NCBI RefSeq assembly: GCF_040412425.1
Contig: NC_089795.1
Location: 76,192,663 to 76,256,662, forward strand
Source: Macrobrachium rosenbergii
Taxonomy: Eukaryota > Arthropoda > Malacostraca > Decapoda > Palaemonidae
Direction: 5' to 3'
Length of the DNA stretch: 64,000 bases
The notes under the pieces: generated by a model
Told to the model about the DNA's origin: nothing
Database searches by the model: none
Seen by the model: the letters and a program-made list of their open reading frames with translations, nothing else
Translations under genes and position numbers: made by a program
Shown: in pieces, positions 34,791 to 47,395 of the stretch
Position numbering within the stretch: position 1 is the stretch's first letter
Layout of the letters: every line of letters starts with the position of its first letter

Positions 34791-35093
34791 TTATGCATGT
34801 GCACCAAGTCAGATGCAAAGTTATCTGCATGCGTCAATTGATGGGAAAGTCGCAGCCGTAAAGACTTTGACCATAGGCCTTCATAATTTTATTTTTTTAT
34901 AAAAGATGAACTGTGACAGATACCACAATTTTTCATAGAGATTAATCCCCTTTCTCTCTCACCCTCACAATTTAGTGGTGATTAGTTATATGCCATAGAA
35001 ACTGAACGAAAAATTAGTCCTTCTCTACGAATGGTTTACCTTCCAACACTTTAGTTTCTATTTGTTTAAAAAAAAAATTACCGAACGGATATT

Positions 35094-35094
<1 letters not shown>

Positions 35095-35133
<39 letters not shown>

Positions 35134-35152
35134 TCACACACACACACACACT
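35095..35152. repeat. (CT)n(CA)n compound microsatellite
   Basis: (CT)16 followed by imperfect (CA)11. Confidence 0.95.
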
Positions 35153-35179
35153 GAAAGTATGCCAGATACGCGTTTTAAT

Positions 35180-36180
35180 CACCCCACGCTCCAATACTGA
35201 AAAGTATTCTTTAACGCGATCGCACAGATTCCTCTAATGACACACCATGTTTTACCTGTCGTGTAATCAGGCCAGGAATGCAATTCCTGAATGCGAGCGC
35301 CCTCGTGAAAGAGCGGGCGATATTACGTAATTATAACACCCTCCGCAATGTTAATTCACAAAAATGTACGTTGGAGCATTCATAATTCATAATTCGTAAT
35401 TCTCTTTTCCTGGGTTTTGTCGTCAAAGCCCCTAACCTCCGCCCGGCAATACTTCCCTTCCAAAAATTATTTGGGACATGCGAAGTGGCTAATCCTCTTC
35501 TTTCGCAAAGTTGTAAGAAGAGCGGCTTTTGCCCCTTTTTCTCCTACGCCCTTATCCTCTCGGGGACGCAGTAATGCCACATGCTAATTCACTGTGATTC
35601 GTATAACGTCGTAATTTACCTTACGGCCGTAAGAAAGGAGCCAGGGATTAGCCGGAGTAAAATCAAGTCGAGCTATAAAACGCTGCGGAATAGGCAGAGC
35701 CTGAAAGCCACTCCTCAGGATGTGAAAGGCTGCATGTTTGCCCAGACGTGGAAAATCAGCTTAGGGATCACGTTATGTCTTGTGCAAATAGTATATTATC
35801 TTTAACCCCGTAAGTCTGTCATATGCTAATTCGGGTAATTTGCCCTGAGTGATTTTTTTTTTTCTTTTACTTTTTTTACTTTTTTTTTTCTCCGGGAACC
35901 GTAATTGAGATGCAAATACGACCCCGCCGAGTGAATGCGTCGTGACGTACGTAATTTGCAGTGCTCCGACGGGACTTTTATGGGACGGATTTGACGATTT
36001 TATCGTTGATATGATGATTTACGACTCTGGAGTTGTCTCATTTACGCCATTCCGGTGAGTTATCGTCGTTTTCTCCAAGCATTCTCGAGCGGCTTTGTGC
36101 CATTCACCACATTCCCGATTCCCGGTGAAGCTTTAAGATACCCGAATTCCAGTCTTCAGTAAAGTGATGAGTTGTGCCCT
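35180..36180. promoter_or_regulatory. Candidate developmental enhancer-like block with octamer motifs
   Basis: About 1 kb free of simple repeats apart from T-runs near 35850-35890, with balanced composition and many CpGs. It contains a perfect octamer ATGCAAAT (35910-35917), two ATGCTAAT variants (35581-35588 and 35823-35830) and a TGTGCAAATA (35781-35790), all resembling POU-domain sites. Homeodomain-type words also occur (ATTACGTAATTATAAC near 35322, three clustered AATTCATAATTC-type words near 35380-35402, TTTATGGG near 35977). A TATAAAA lies at 35674-35680 without a clear initiator. The 74-residue frame at 35581-35805 matches no family. Dense homeodomain/POU words in repeat-free DNA would fit a developmental enhancer; this is inference. 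Confidence 0.35.
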
Positions 36181-39100
36181 CGAAAAATTAACTCTCGGCC
36201 GCTGTTGACTGCCTTAAGTTATTCAAGTCTATTTTCAGCTGTCCCAAATAAAATTTTGTTTAGATTTAACGTAGATTATGCTTACAGTTCCCTGGAACAT
36301 GCTCTGGAGCTATGTATGATTCCCGGACATGCCCTAGGGAATGTGGAACCACTGAGTATGGAAATCGTGTGCATACATAGATGCATATGTAATGAAAAGT
36401 TTTGCCATTTTCAGTAAAATGAAAATAAGAGCTTTAGAGATATTTAACCTTTAGGAAAACAGAATTTCAACCAAAAACTGAGGATTGCATTTTATTTGAT
36501 TTCAAAAGAAAACTGTCAGACACATGGTGTCATTCAGTATCATACGCCGATGAGAAATTACTTAACCTAACCTCATCTTTCTTATCTAACCTAACAAAGG
36601 CAAACAGTCCAGTGGAATTTTTGTGTTGTGAGTGTCACACTTGATTTATAGTGATACAAAATTACAAGGACTTTTCGTAATTTTGTACAAAATAAGCTAA
36701 CCGTATGCAATCAGTTCTAAGCTATCATAAAGGAAATGCGTTTTATTACCATTAATTGCTCGTTGCAAAGATTCATTGATAATCGGTTATTTTTGATGGG
36801 CTCAACTTTATTAAAGAGTTTTTTTACTCATTATTTTCGGCGATAAGGAGATGGGTATGACAGATTCAAGATTGTCCACCTTTCTGTCTCGTAAATTCTT
36901 TGAAGAAGAAGATCTATCGACAAGACTCAATCATGATATTCAAAGTTGATTGATCTTGGTGTTTAAATTTATTCTTTAATAATTCGTTTTTTATACGATA
37001 TAATTAATTAAACAGGATTCACAAATAAAGAACAGAATTCACGAATAAAGATAAACTAAGAAAAAATTCATTTGTGCTATCTAGCTGGAAGGTCCAATCA
37101 GCCAAAGCCTCCGGCAGCCGGTGGATGAACCCAAGGCCCTTGTTGTTGGAGTCAACGTTACTGTACTTAAACTGTCAGTGAATTTTTAGATAAAAAAGCA
37201 ACGGAGAAGAGGGATCAGTCTATTCAGATACCCGTGATGTTACTCAATCTCTCCATGTGGAAGGGTCATATAAAGTAACATTAATGCCCTTAGGGTAGTC
37301 AATTCTTATGCCTTACGAACCTATGGATCCTCTACTGGGTATGGCATTGTCACAGCACAAACGTATATACTGTAGCAAGATTTTATCAGGGCCTTCTGCA
37401 CCCCCGAGTTACCGCCGGCATTGACTTGACTGATATATTTGGTCATACGCAACTAATCCTTTTTAGAGCAAGGTTTCTTGTTTCGGAATATCGTTACATG
37501 AATGGATGTCTAGAATCAAAGTGCCGCCAACTTTAAAAAAAAAAAGTGGTGTCCTTTTTATTTCATAATGCTGCTGTTGCAATTTTCCCGGACATGAAAT
37601 ATAAATTTTCAAAGTTTGGTGGCTTAGAGAAGGGTTTAAGTTTACCAAGACCTGGATTTTTATTTGTTTCTCAACTTGCGAAGGGTCATGTTAATTAAGA
37701 TCACTTTAATAAAGAAATAGATGCTACAATATTTTCGGAAAAAATATCCTAGTCATTATTTGAAATATATCGTTGTCCAATCTTGCCTCGTTCTCTTGTG
37801 AAAAACTCAGTAAAATCAGCGAGAACGATTCTTGTGAAATGCCTGACATGTGATATAGCAAGGAATAAAACATATCCATAAATAAGGGGAGAAACGACTA
37901 CTGTCGTATTTTCCCGGCAGTTACGTATGACCTACTTCCCGCAACGGTGCTCGTTTCTACGACTTACCTGCACAGACAAGATTTGGATTCTTGGCGTTAT
38001 GGCGCCAAGTCATGCGACTTCCGTTGATCACATTACCTTAGTTATTCCTATTCGCAAAATGCCGTACATTACAGAGAGATCTGTTTTTTTTGGGAAGGGG
38101 AGGGGGGCAGAGAAACATCTATCATTGCACACATTACGTAACTGCGTCATAACTAAGGCTCAGTAACCGTTTGTCTTGTCCTGCAAAAACACGATCAGTT
38201 CTAAATTTTCAAAAGAATAGCCTATATGATTGATGCTTATTGAATAAAGATTGCAAATCAGGTAATAAGAACAACCAGCCCCCCCCCCTGAAAATTCTTA
38301 TTTTTAGGAACTTTACCGGAAGCAATCGTTGCATAACAAGTAGCACTTCAACACTTTTCATTAGATACAAGTATTCTCTATCGAATAAACTTGATTTATC
38401 TACTTGCTGGAAGGTCTGAATAATAAAGTTCATTTTTTGAAATACTTAAAATATGCATATTCACTTTATGCCTTGTCAGAGGATTTGTACAGTAAAGATT
38501 TAAATTGTATTCCTAGAAAATCTGTTCAATAAAGATTTTGAAGATTAATTGTAATTTATCTGGCAAGATAGCTACCAGCGCCACTAATGCCACTGCATTG
38601 AAGATTCGTTTTGCATAAATGTTAATGATGCATATTTTTTTTCAGCTAACATTTAGCTTTGTAAAATGAACTATACTTAAACAAAACTTGATGCAACCAT
38701 TTCAGATCTCAAATAACCACAGGTCTTGAGTCTCTCTAATTAATATGACAGTATAGACTCTAGTTACATTAGGCTATAACGTTTTAGATCAAGTGACTTT
38801 TCTGTTCATCAATATACTCATATGATGTTTGAATGGAAACCTTAGTGGTACAAGTCTAAAGGCAAGGTCTACCGAGACTTCTCTCAACCCCACTTCCCAA
38901 TAAGTTCGGATGCATGAATACTTTCGTCTATGTACCATTGTATTCTAACAAGCAATTTAAAGAGAGAAAATTTATGGCTGATGATTGACCCGGACGACGG
39001 AAGGTATCACGTGAATTTCGGTACCAGCAGGGGCTCCTTCTTATACAGAAAAACAATGGATTATGAATAAACTTTGTTTTGTAAAGATGCACTTTCCCAA

Positions 39101-39590
39101 ATTACTTCTTATCTAAAACTAACTGATAAGTAACTAACGCAGAGGGTGGTCAGTACTATATTATGAAATAAATTTGAATGCTAATATTACTTTCTTTGAA
39201 GTCATATTACTCAGCGGGATTTGCAAGGCTGAATATGGGCTTTTCTGATAAAATGCTGGTCAACTTGACATGATGCTTTTGAATACGGTTTTGCTCACCC
39301 AGAAACAATATCTTGCGGTTTTTTTCCCTTAACAATAAGCTTTCTCACTCAATGAGGGTTGGTTCCATATAAGACACAAAGCAAGAGTCATTGCCAAATT
39401 ACTCCTCTTTGCTAGAAATATCTGCTTCTGATATTCATTTCAAAATGTCTACGGCGCGTTTCGAAAAATCATGAAATTTTTTGTCTATTTTCAGACCTCT
39501 TTCTTCCTCTACAACTACTTCTTCATGTGCTATTTATTTTCGAAGTTCTTCAGCCCAACTGATCAGCCAAGAAGACGGCTTAAAAAAAAA
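36181..39590. other. Long unique AT-rich stretch
   Basis: About 3.4 kb with no recognisable exon, RNA or transposon and almost no microsatellites. Short CCTAA-like words near 36557-36595 (TTAACCTAACC, CTAACCTAAC) are too few to call interstitial telomeric repeats. A pyrrole-like C-run lies at 38279-38288. Frames of 60-81 residues match nothing I know. Confidence 0.45.
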
Positions 39591-39996
39591 ATCAAGTAAA
39601 AAATGCGCCGAAATTTCTTCGGGGCAATCGAGTTTTCTGTACAGCCGCTACAGCGTATAATCAAGGCCACCGAAAATAGATCTGTCTTTCGGTGGTCTCG
39701 GTTTAATGTTGTATGAGACGCGGCCCATGAAACTTTAACCACGGCCCGGTGGTGGCCTATCCTATATCACTGCCAGAAGCACGATTATGGCTAACTTTAA
39801 CCTTAAATAAAATAAAAAATATTAAGGCTAGAGGGCTACAATTTGCTATATTTGATGATTGGAGGGTGGATTATCAACATACCAATTTGCAGCCCTATAG
39901 CCTCAGTAGTTCTTGAGATCTGAGGGCGGACAGAATAAAGTGCGGACGGACACACAAAGCCGGCACAGTAGTTTTCTTTTACAGAAAACTAAAAAG
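39591..39996 (+). repeat. Full-length copy 5 (best preserved) of the hairpin-rich dispersed repeat
   Basis: About 406 bp. Hairpin 1 is at 39605-39625 (GCGCCGAA/TTCGGGGC). The AGATCT-type palindrome is at 39667-39695 with arms CCACCGAAAATAGA/TCTTTCGGTGG. ACCAC/GTGGT lies at 39738-39753. The long imperfect stem at about 39823-39909 pairs TTAAGGCTAGAGGGCTACAA with TTGCAGCCCTATAGCCTCAG around the TTGATGATTGGAGGGTGGAT loop. The terminal hairpin is at 39970-39990. AGTTTTCTGTACAG near the 5' end is also complementary to the 3'-terminal TTTTACAGAAAACT, so the ends could pair. No target-site duplication is obvious. Confidence 0.93.
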
Positions 39997-40281
39997 GCTA
40001 TCTGTTAAAAAGAGGAGAAAGATGAAGAAGTGAAACGAGAGAGGAAAAAATAGGGAAAAGGGAGAAGCTTGAGTGATGGGCCACTCAAGATAGGGGGAAT
40101 GGGGGATGATTGGTCTTTTGGGGGAGGGGGATTGGTGGAGTCTAGGTTGTGCTCCTTGAGGTAAGGCGTGGAAGTTTGATTGGTCAGCAAAGAATTAGCC
40201 TCATTATCCTCTTTGCCAATTCGAGCCCATTCAGGAGAGAAAATTGTTGTTCGCGCGTTTAGGGGGAGAGGAACAGAATTA

Positions 40282-40286
<5 letters not shown>
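39997..40286. other. Purine-rich unique spacer
   Basis: Purine-rich on the plus strand at 40008-40140; nothing recognisable. Confidence 0.4.

Positions 40287-40329
<43 letters not shown>
40287..40329. repeat. (CT)n microsatellite
   Basis: About 21 CT units. The flanking DNA to 40699 is unique. Confidence 0.95.
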
Positions 40330-40332
<3 letters not shown>

Positions 40333-40699
40333 CCAGTCTATCTGTCTGTTCGTATATCCATTAGACGTTATGAGTGATACTTCTTTCTAAGGGTTCCATT
40401 TAAAAATAAACCGCTTTTGTTGTGATTTTGTTCTATTTTGTATTGTCAAGGTTTATTCAGAAGCAAAAATATCCTAGTAAAGTTTTATAATTGACATTTA
40501 TTTCATTCGATTGTCACTTAATTACCAGCTGCCTGCGCACCACCCAAGGAAAAATGAAACGGAGGGTATGGCCCTGACCAGTTTCGTCTATTCATTACCG
40601 TCTGTATATCAACAATAGGGCATTTGCTAACAAGAAGTGGCTCTAGAAAAACTTAAAATAACAGTCACTCCCTCATTCAGATTTCAACGGCTGAATTCT

Positions 40700-42780
40700 G
40701 GATGAACCCCGAGTGTGAAGTATTTCCTAATAGAAGGCTCATCAGTAGATTGTTGAACCCTACTCATCCTGTCATTCACCCGTATCTTACATGTAGTCTT
40801 ATTTTTCCTGGATACAAAGGCCCTTCCTTTCCAATACTGCCTTCACACACCCATACAGCTTTGTCTAGGTCTTTCTCTTCTTATCCTTCCTAATATTTCT
40901 AAATTATATCCTCTTTTCATTTACCTATCGTTCTTCATTCTTTTCAAATCACCAAACCATCTTGCAAAACTCGGATATATCCTTTCTCCTAAGTTGACCT
41001 TTTTAATATATCTTTTGGGGCACTTGTACATTTCTCACCCTCTTTCTTATCATGCACAATTCGCAAAAATTTATCTCAACCCCATCAACCTTTCTCCTTT
41101 CAGATGCGTTTAGCATCCACAATTCACTTCCATACAGTAGAGTTGGCCCAACAATCCTTACATATGTTGCTGTCTTGGCTTACACAGATAATGTACATCT
41201 TTTCCAAATCTTTGGCACACGTCCCGGTACCTCCCTTTTCGCCTATTCCGTAAGTCAGCTCTTCTCTCATCCAACCATCATCCATTATACTTATTTTCTA
41301 ATAACTTTAAAAATCAACTGCTTCCATTCTTCCTTCACCTATATTAATATTCTTGGCTCCAACTTCTTGGTTTCCATTTACCCTCATAATACTCTCCTGC
41401 TCATTTTTATTCTAAACCTTCCTTTCTTGCAAACACTTTTAAATTCTTTTATTAGGTACCAGTCAGCAATGTATTATTGTGCACATCTGTCATCCCTTTC
41501 ATGACTCATTTACTTATTAAAAAGTTAAGCATCTCCGTCTAATTAATTTTGACTCTGATTGCTCGCAATGTTCCATACTCAGTGATATCAAACAGCCACA
41601 GAGACATAACAGACCCTTCTCTTAGCTCCAGTTCAAAACAAACCAGCCATACTTTACAACGCTTCGTTTCCATCATGAAAACTTTTGATTATTCAGCAAG
41701 TTATCTTCCGTTTCACATATTCTCCCCCTCCTCCACATAATTTCTCTGTTGATACTATCTTAAGCTTTTTCTAGGTCCAGAGGTGCTATGCACGGCTTTT
41801 TCCATGTATTTTTAAACTTCTCACATTACTTTTTCATAGCAAGACTTGATCTGCACCCTCTTCCTTCTCTAAATCCACATTGTTCTTCTCCTGCAAATTC
41901 TTTTGTCGTCTACGATACCTTAAAAAAAAAGATTCCCGTACACTTCCCCGGCACTCAGGAAAATCACTCTCTTATCATTCTTACCGTCACTAGAACAGAT
42001 TTAACTTCATACAGCAGATCAGTAATTCTTCTCACCCGCTGGATGAGAACCTTTCCCTCGTCTTCATGTACCCTCCTAAATGTGGACAACCACTCAGTCA
42101 CACAATCACCACTGTATTGCGGCGTCTCTTATATGTAATCCCATCAGCTCCAGACTCTTTTACATTCTCCAGCCTATTAATCCCCCTCCTTATCTCTTCG
42201 CCAGTCATCTCCGCAAGTATTCTTAGGCTTGCAATAATCTTTTCAACTCCTGTGTCGTTAAGCTGCGTCTCACCCCTATCTCACATTCAACAAATCGTCA
42301 GAGTACTCACATTATTGACCGAGGACAGCATTGATGTCAGAAAGCATCTCTCAGTTTGCAGCTTTTATCTTTAGGTTCGCTCGTTCATTGAACTATATGT
42401 ACTTATTTCTCAGTAGAACAGATTATTTTCCTAAAGTTCTTGAACCTTCTTTCTATTTCTCATAATTGCCTTTTATCTTTCTCGCTTTTTCATCTACCCT
42501 ATGTATCATTCTGTCATGCATTTGGGCCCAAAATAATCGCATTTTTTCCGTCATTAAACCTCCCATTTCCTCATCTCATCACACACTGTTTTTCATTCCC
42601 TCTGTATACGATCCTTTACCCTTCAAACACTCCCTGTTGAACTGATGACCTCAGCACCGAACTTTACATATTCCTTGTCTTCCATTTGTGAGTCTTGAAC
42701 CCTACTCTATTTCATCAGTTCTCTTCCTATACGCTCGTCTCGCTTTCTGCTTATCAAACTTAGATTTTTAGATTATATTT
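40700..42780 (-). pseudogene. Degenerate non-LTR (LINE) reverse-transcriptase pseudogene
   Basis: The minus strand, read from high to low coordinates with frame changes, gives the RT blocks of a non-LTR retrotransposon in the right order. These are: a basic linker (KFDKQKARRAYRKRTD, near 42765-42720); EMTGEEIRRGINRLENVKES then GADGIT (about 42225-42142); GEVYG, the decayed end of the SVPGKVYG box (near 41960); EEQCGFREGRGCR (41892-41852); LDLEKA-stop-DSINREIMW (41783-41733), holding the first catalytic Asp block; a decayed YADD region near 41490; FKSVCKKGRFRI then MRVNGN and MEAVD (about 41455-41320); LLYGSELWMLNASERRKVD (41143-41084); ARWFGDLKRM (40965-40936); and KAVLERKGLCIQEK (near 40840-40800). 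Stops and frameshifts occur in nearly every block, so it is dead. The endonuclease domain is missing. All plus-strand frames over this region (for example 41052-41504 and 41788-42138) are antisense shadows. The family resembles the common RTE-like RT of crustacean and mollusc genomes; the exact clade is uncertain. Confidence 0.9.
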
Positions 42781-42893
42781 ACAGCCACATTTTCATCCCT
42801 TTGTGTACAGCTTTAAATTTATAATCGTCTGTGGTGAATTTTCATAAAAGGGAACGATGGCCAGAAATACTTGCAGCTAATTTTTCTCATATT

Positions 42894-43860
<967 letters not shown>

Positions 43861-44201
43861 CACGAAGACTGCAGTAGTAACATACAGCGCCTTCAGAATC
43901 ACAAAATACTTGTTGTTTAGACTTATGTAAAACTGTAACTTTACTTTAAGTCGTTCTTGGAGAGGAAGGGAATCTTTATTCAGAACGTAAAGTACCTCCT
44001 AATCCTCAGGAATGAAAACAGTAGCTAATGTTTCTCTGAAAATTAATAGACATATTTCTGGGGAATTTTTGACTGATAGAAAAGATTTTATACGTTTCTG
44101 TACTTTTATTAATTATATTTTTGAAGAGGAAGTTGAATCAATTGACATCTTCCAATAGGCTAGAAGTAACATACTGTATAAGGTGGTGAATATTTTGTCT
44201 C

Positions 44202-44266
44202 TACACACACACACACACACACAAACACACATACACACAAACACATTATAATATGTATACTGTACA

Positions 44267-44315
<49 letters not shown>
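44202..44315. repeat. (CA)n...(TA)n microsatellite
   Basis: Imperfect (CA)n at 44202-44246, a TATACTGTACAGTATA palindrome near 44255-44270, then (TA)22. Confidence 0.95.
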
Positions 44316-44318
<3 letters not shown>

Positions 44319-44349
44319 CAACAAAAACCACTTAATATCTACCACGCTT

Positions 44350-44668
<319 letters not shown>

Positions 44669-46321
44669 ATTGTTAACTTTTCAATCATTATTTATGAATT
44701 ATTTTCATCTATATTTTATTATACCTCTGTTCTCTTAAGTCCGTTTTATCTCAATTTTACATACAATTTGCTTTCCATTTGTGTTTATCAAGCTGACGCC
44801 ATTTTTGGCGTGATTCACGCTATTGTAGGATTCGTTTTGATTATAACATTAACGAAAATGATCATTTCCTTTCTTATTCTCCTAGATCTTTCATTCTCTT
44901 CCATTTTCTCTCTGTCATGGCAGTGCTTCCTTGAGTTACTATTTAACTCTGCTTAGATTTTATTGCATTTACTTGAAGCAAAGTTTATCTCTGCTGCGCG
45001 CTGTTGCAAAGAATGTGATTTGCAACTTTAATAGCTTACTTTTGAATATTTGAGGACGTAAGAGTGTTTTCCTGGTGAAAATCTTGTGCTGATCTAAGTT
45101 GCAGTCATGTTCCATGGCTTTACTATATGTCCGACCCTTTGATTAGCTTTAATTAGGGGTTATAAACAGGATCTGCAGAGTCAGTATGTGTGCATTTGGT
45201 TCGGTATTCATATCTTGCCGTAGCATAATTGTCTTGGATTAGTAAGCCGGTGGAAGTGGGGAGAATGCTTGCAGGAACAGTAAATGTACTTTGGATGTAA
45301 GTGAAGCGTGTGAAACTGGTCTGGTTGTGGGGTGGTGAGAAAAGAAAGTCATGGAGTGTGTGATGATTCAGGGTAGCTCTTGGCTGCGATGGAGTGAACC
45401 CTATACCTGCATCAAAGTGGTCCTGGACAGTTCGATATTGTGGTTATCGTAGTTAACTTCGAGTGGATGCTCCCTTCTTGAGGAAAAGACTCACAAATTT
45501 ATATAATTTTTCAACCTTTTAGATGAATGAAACCGATTCGTGTAAACTGTAGCTTTTAGTGTCAATAATAGCGTGTATGCAAAAAATGTCTTGTTGGCTT
45601 GGTTCAGAAACACACTAGTAAAGAAATATTCTGTCAAAGCAATAAAACTTGATAAGGAATTACTTTGAAAACCTTTCTCTATAACATAATCAAAAGACTT
45701 TCAAGCTATAACTTAATACATGATGCAAAAATAGTGAATATGCCGACATGTTTATGTTACGACGCATGAGTACATCATTGGCTATCGCATCCTGTATGTT
45801 GTTTAGAACTTTATTTTCTGGCACAGTTTCATTCCATTGCATGACTTATTATTTTTTCAAAGATATAATTTATTTACAGGTAAAAATTAAATTGTTTTGA
45901 ATAAACGACATTTGTACATTAGCTATTTCCAAGCACGTAATACAGTCTGTTATATACAGAATAAGTAGGAATAATAAACACACACACTCACACATGTAAT
46001 TATACCCCATTCGTCCATAAAAATGTAGGTAAGCGTTTATAATACACATGATTTTTACATATACGTTGTCCAAATAACAACTATGGTAGGCAAAACGTCC
46101 AGGGTGTCGCTATGAACATTACTATAGTCCCCCATGGAATCTGAATTCGTACTTTATCACAAAGACATTCGGAGAAAATGAGAATAAGATATGTAATGGC
46201 AAACTAAAGTAATAAGGTTATGTATTGCTGCTGCTTTAGTTATTGCAATTTGTTTACCTCACCTCGAAAAAATAGTTGTCATTGTAGCTAAGTATACCCA
46301 TGATTATTACGAAAATTAGCG
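44669..46321. other. Unique AT-rich DNA
   Basis: About 1.65 kb with nothing recognisable. Frames near 44680-44956 encode a hydrophobic stretch ([19 protein letters not shown]), but it continues a TA-repeat frame and lacks any gene context. Confidence 0.4.
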
Positions 46322-46329
46322 AAAACAAC
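46322..46329. repeat. Target-site duplication, left copy (AAAACAAC)
   Basis: Exact 8-base match to 46769-46776, immediately outside the foldback element. Confidence 0.85.
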
Positions 46330-46768
46330 GGTATTATTTTACTTATGGACATTAATTGCTTTCAACATAAAATATAGGTTTTTCTGTTGTATTATGATGT
46401 GATTTGAATGATTTTGAGGTGTATTTCCATCGCAAATGAATACTTATCCTTCCCCGGCAAATGATATACTGTATACATAATTAATAAAATTACGACTTGT
46501 CAGAATACTGCACCCCCCTCTCCATAGCTAATACGGCAAAACTGTGTTTACTGATTACAGTTTTGCCGTATTAGCTATGGAGAGGGGGGGTGCAGTATTC
46601 TGACAAGTCGTAATTTTATTAATTTTGTATATATCATTTGCCGGGGAAGGATAAGTATTCATTTGCGATGGAAATAAACCTCAAAATCATTCAAATCACA
46701 TCATAATACAACAGAAAAACCTATATTTTATGTTGAAAGCAATTAATGTCCATAAGTAAAATAATACC
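46330..46768. mobile_element. 439-bp foldback DNA transposon (MITE-like), nearly all terminal inverted repeat
   Basis: The left arm (46330-46544) and right arm (46557-46768) are reverse complements over about 213 bp, separated by a 12-base loop. The ends read GGTATTATTTTACTTATGG and CCATAAGTAAAATAATACC. Paired landmarks include AATTGCTTTCAACATAAAAT, CATTTGCGATGGAAATA, TTATCCTTCCCCGGCAAATG and TAGCTATGGAGAGG with their complements. The arms differ at only a few places: 6 C against 7 G in one run, GGTGTATTTCC against GGTTTATTTCC, and a small indel around TACTGTATACATAATT. The element is bounded by AAAACAAC on both sides, so it inserted by transposition with an 8-bp duplication. It has no coding capacity. 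An 8-bp duplication fits hAT, P or Merlin superfamilies; the GG end would suit Merlin better than the CAG end usual in hAT, but this is tentative. Confidence 0.92.
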
Positions 46769-46776
46769 AAAACAAC
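46769..46776. repeat. Target-site duplication, right copy (AAAACAAC)
   Basis: Exact match to 46322-46329. Confidence 0.85.
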
Positions 46777-47075
46777 TTATAGAGATGGTATTTATAAGCA
46801 GTTATCAATTAGCGGAAGTAAGAAAACGCGTTTAGACGTACAAGGCACAAGGTGTTTAGACAAGAACAATGGAGAGTTGGTATAACTTATGATGCAGACC
46901 ACATAGCATCTGAACCAACTGCCATTGCAGTCATATAAGCGGATATAAACTCTGCTGTACATATTCCTGTCAAATGTTCAAGCCGACCAACTTACACTGT
47001 ATCTACACAAAAGTCCTAGTTTTAAATCCCATGGATGTAGCTATTCCCAGTGTATAGTGAATGGAATTCATGTTT
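46777..47075. other. Unique DNA
   Basis: Nothing recognised. Confidence 0.45.
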
Positions 47076-47190
47076 AGTTCTATTCGTGGCTTAATATTTT
47101 AATATAGAAACTCGCCTATATATATATATATATATATATATATTCAGTGGTATTCTTGGCTTAATATTTGATTATCAAAACTCACCTGTT

Positions 47191-47271
<81 letters not shown>

Positions 47272-47313
47272 GTGGTATTCTTGGCTCAATATTTGATTAT
47301 CAAAACTCACATG

Positions 47314-47388
<75 letters not shown>

Positions 47389-47395
47389 CGTATGT
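47076..47395. repeat. Tandem triplication of a 50-bp segment, each copy ending in (TA)n
   Basis: Three copies of a core reading CAGTGGTATTCTTGGCTTAA then TATTTGATTATCAAAACTCA start near 47077 (diverged), 47143 and 47268. Each is followed by a TA tract of different length (about 11, 38 and 35 units). A microsatellite-bearing unit has been duplicated, as in the GA arrays at 2840 and 4741. A TTCAGTCAATTTGG at 47404 may be the start of a fourth, decayed copy. Confidence 0.9.

Noticed and set aside
36550..36600. CCTAA-like words, possible interstitial arthropod telomere repeats
   Set aside because: Only two short runs of two units each; no array.
41052..42374. Series of plus-strand frames of 60-150 residues that could be gene models
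   Set aside because: The minus strand carries RT blocks in order; these are antisense shadows.
46330..46768. Palindrome as an assembly fold-back artefact
   Set aside because: The arms differ by substitutions and indels, and an exact 8-bp duplication flanks the element; both are unexpected for a chimeric read.
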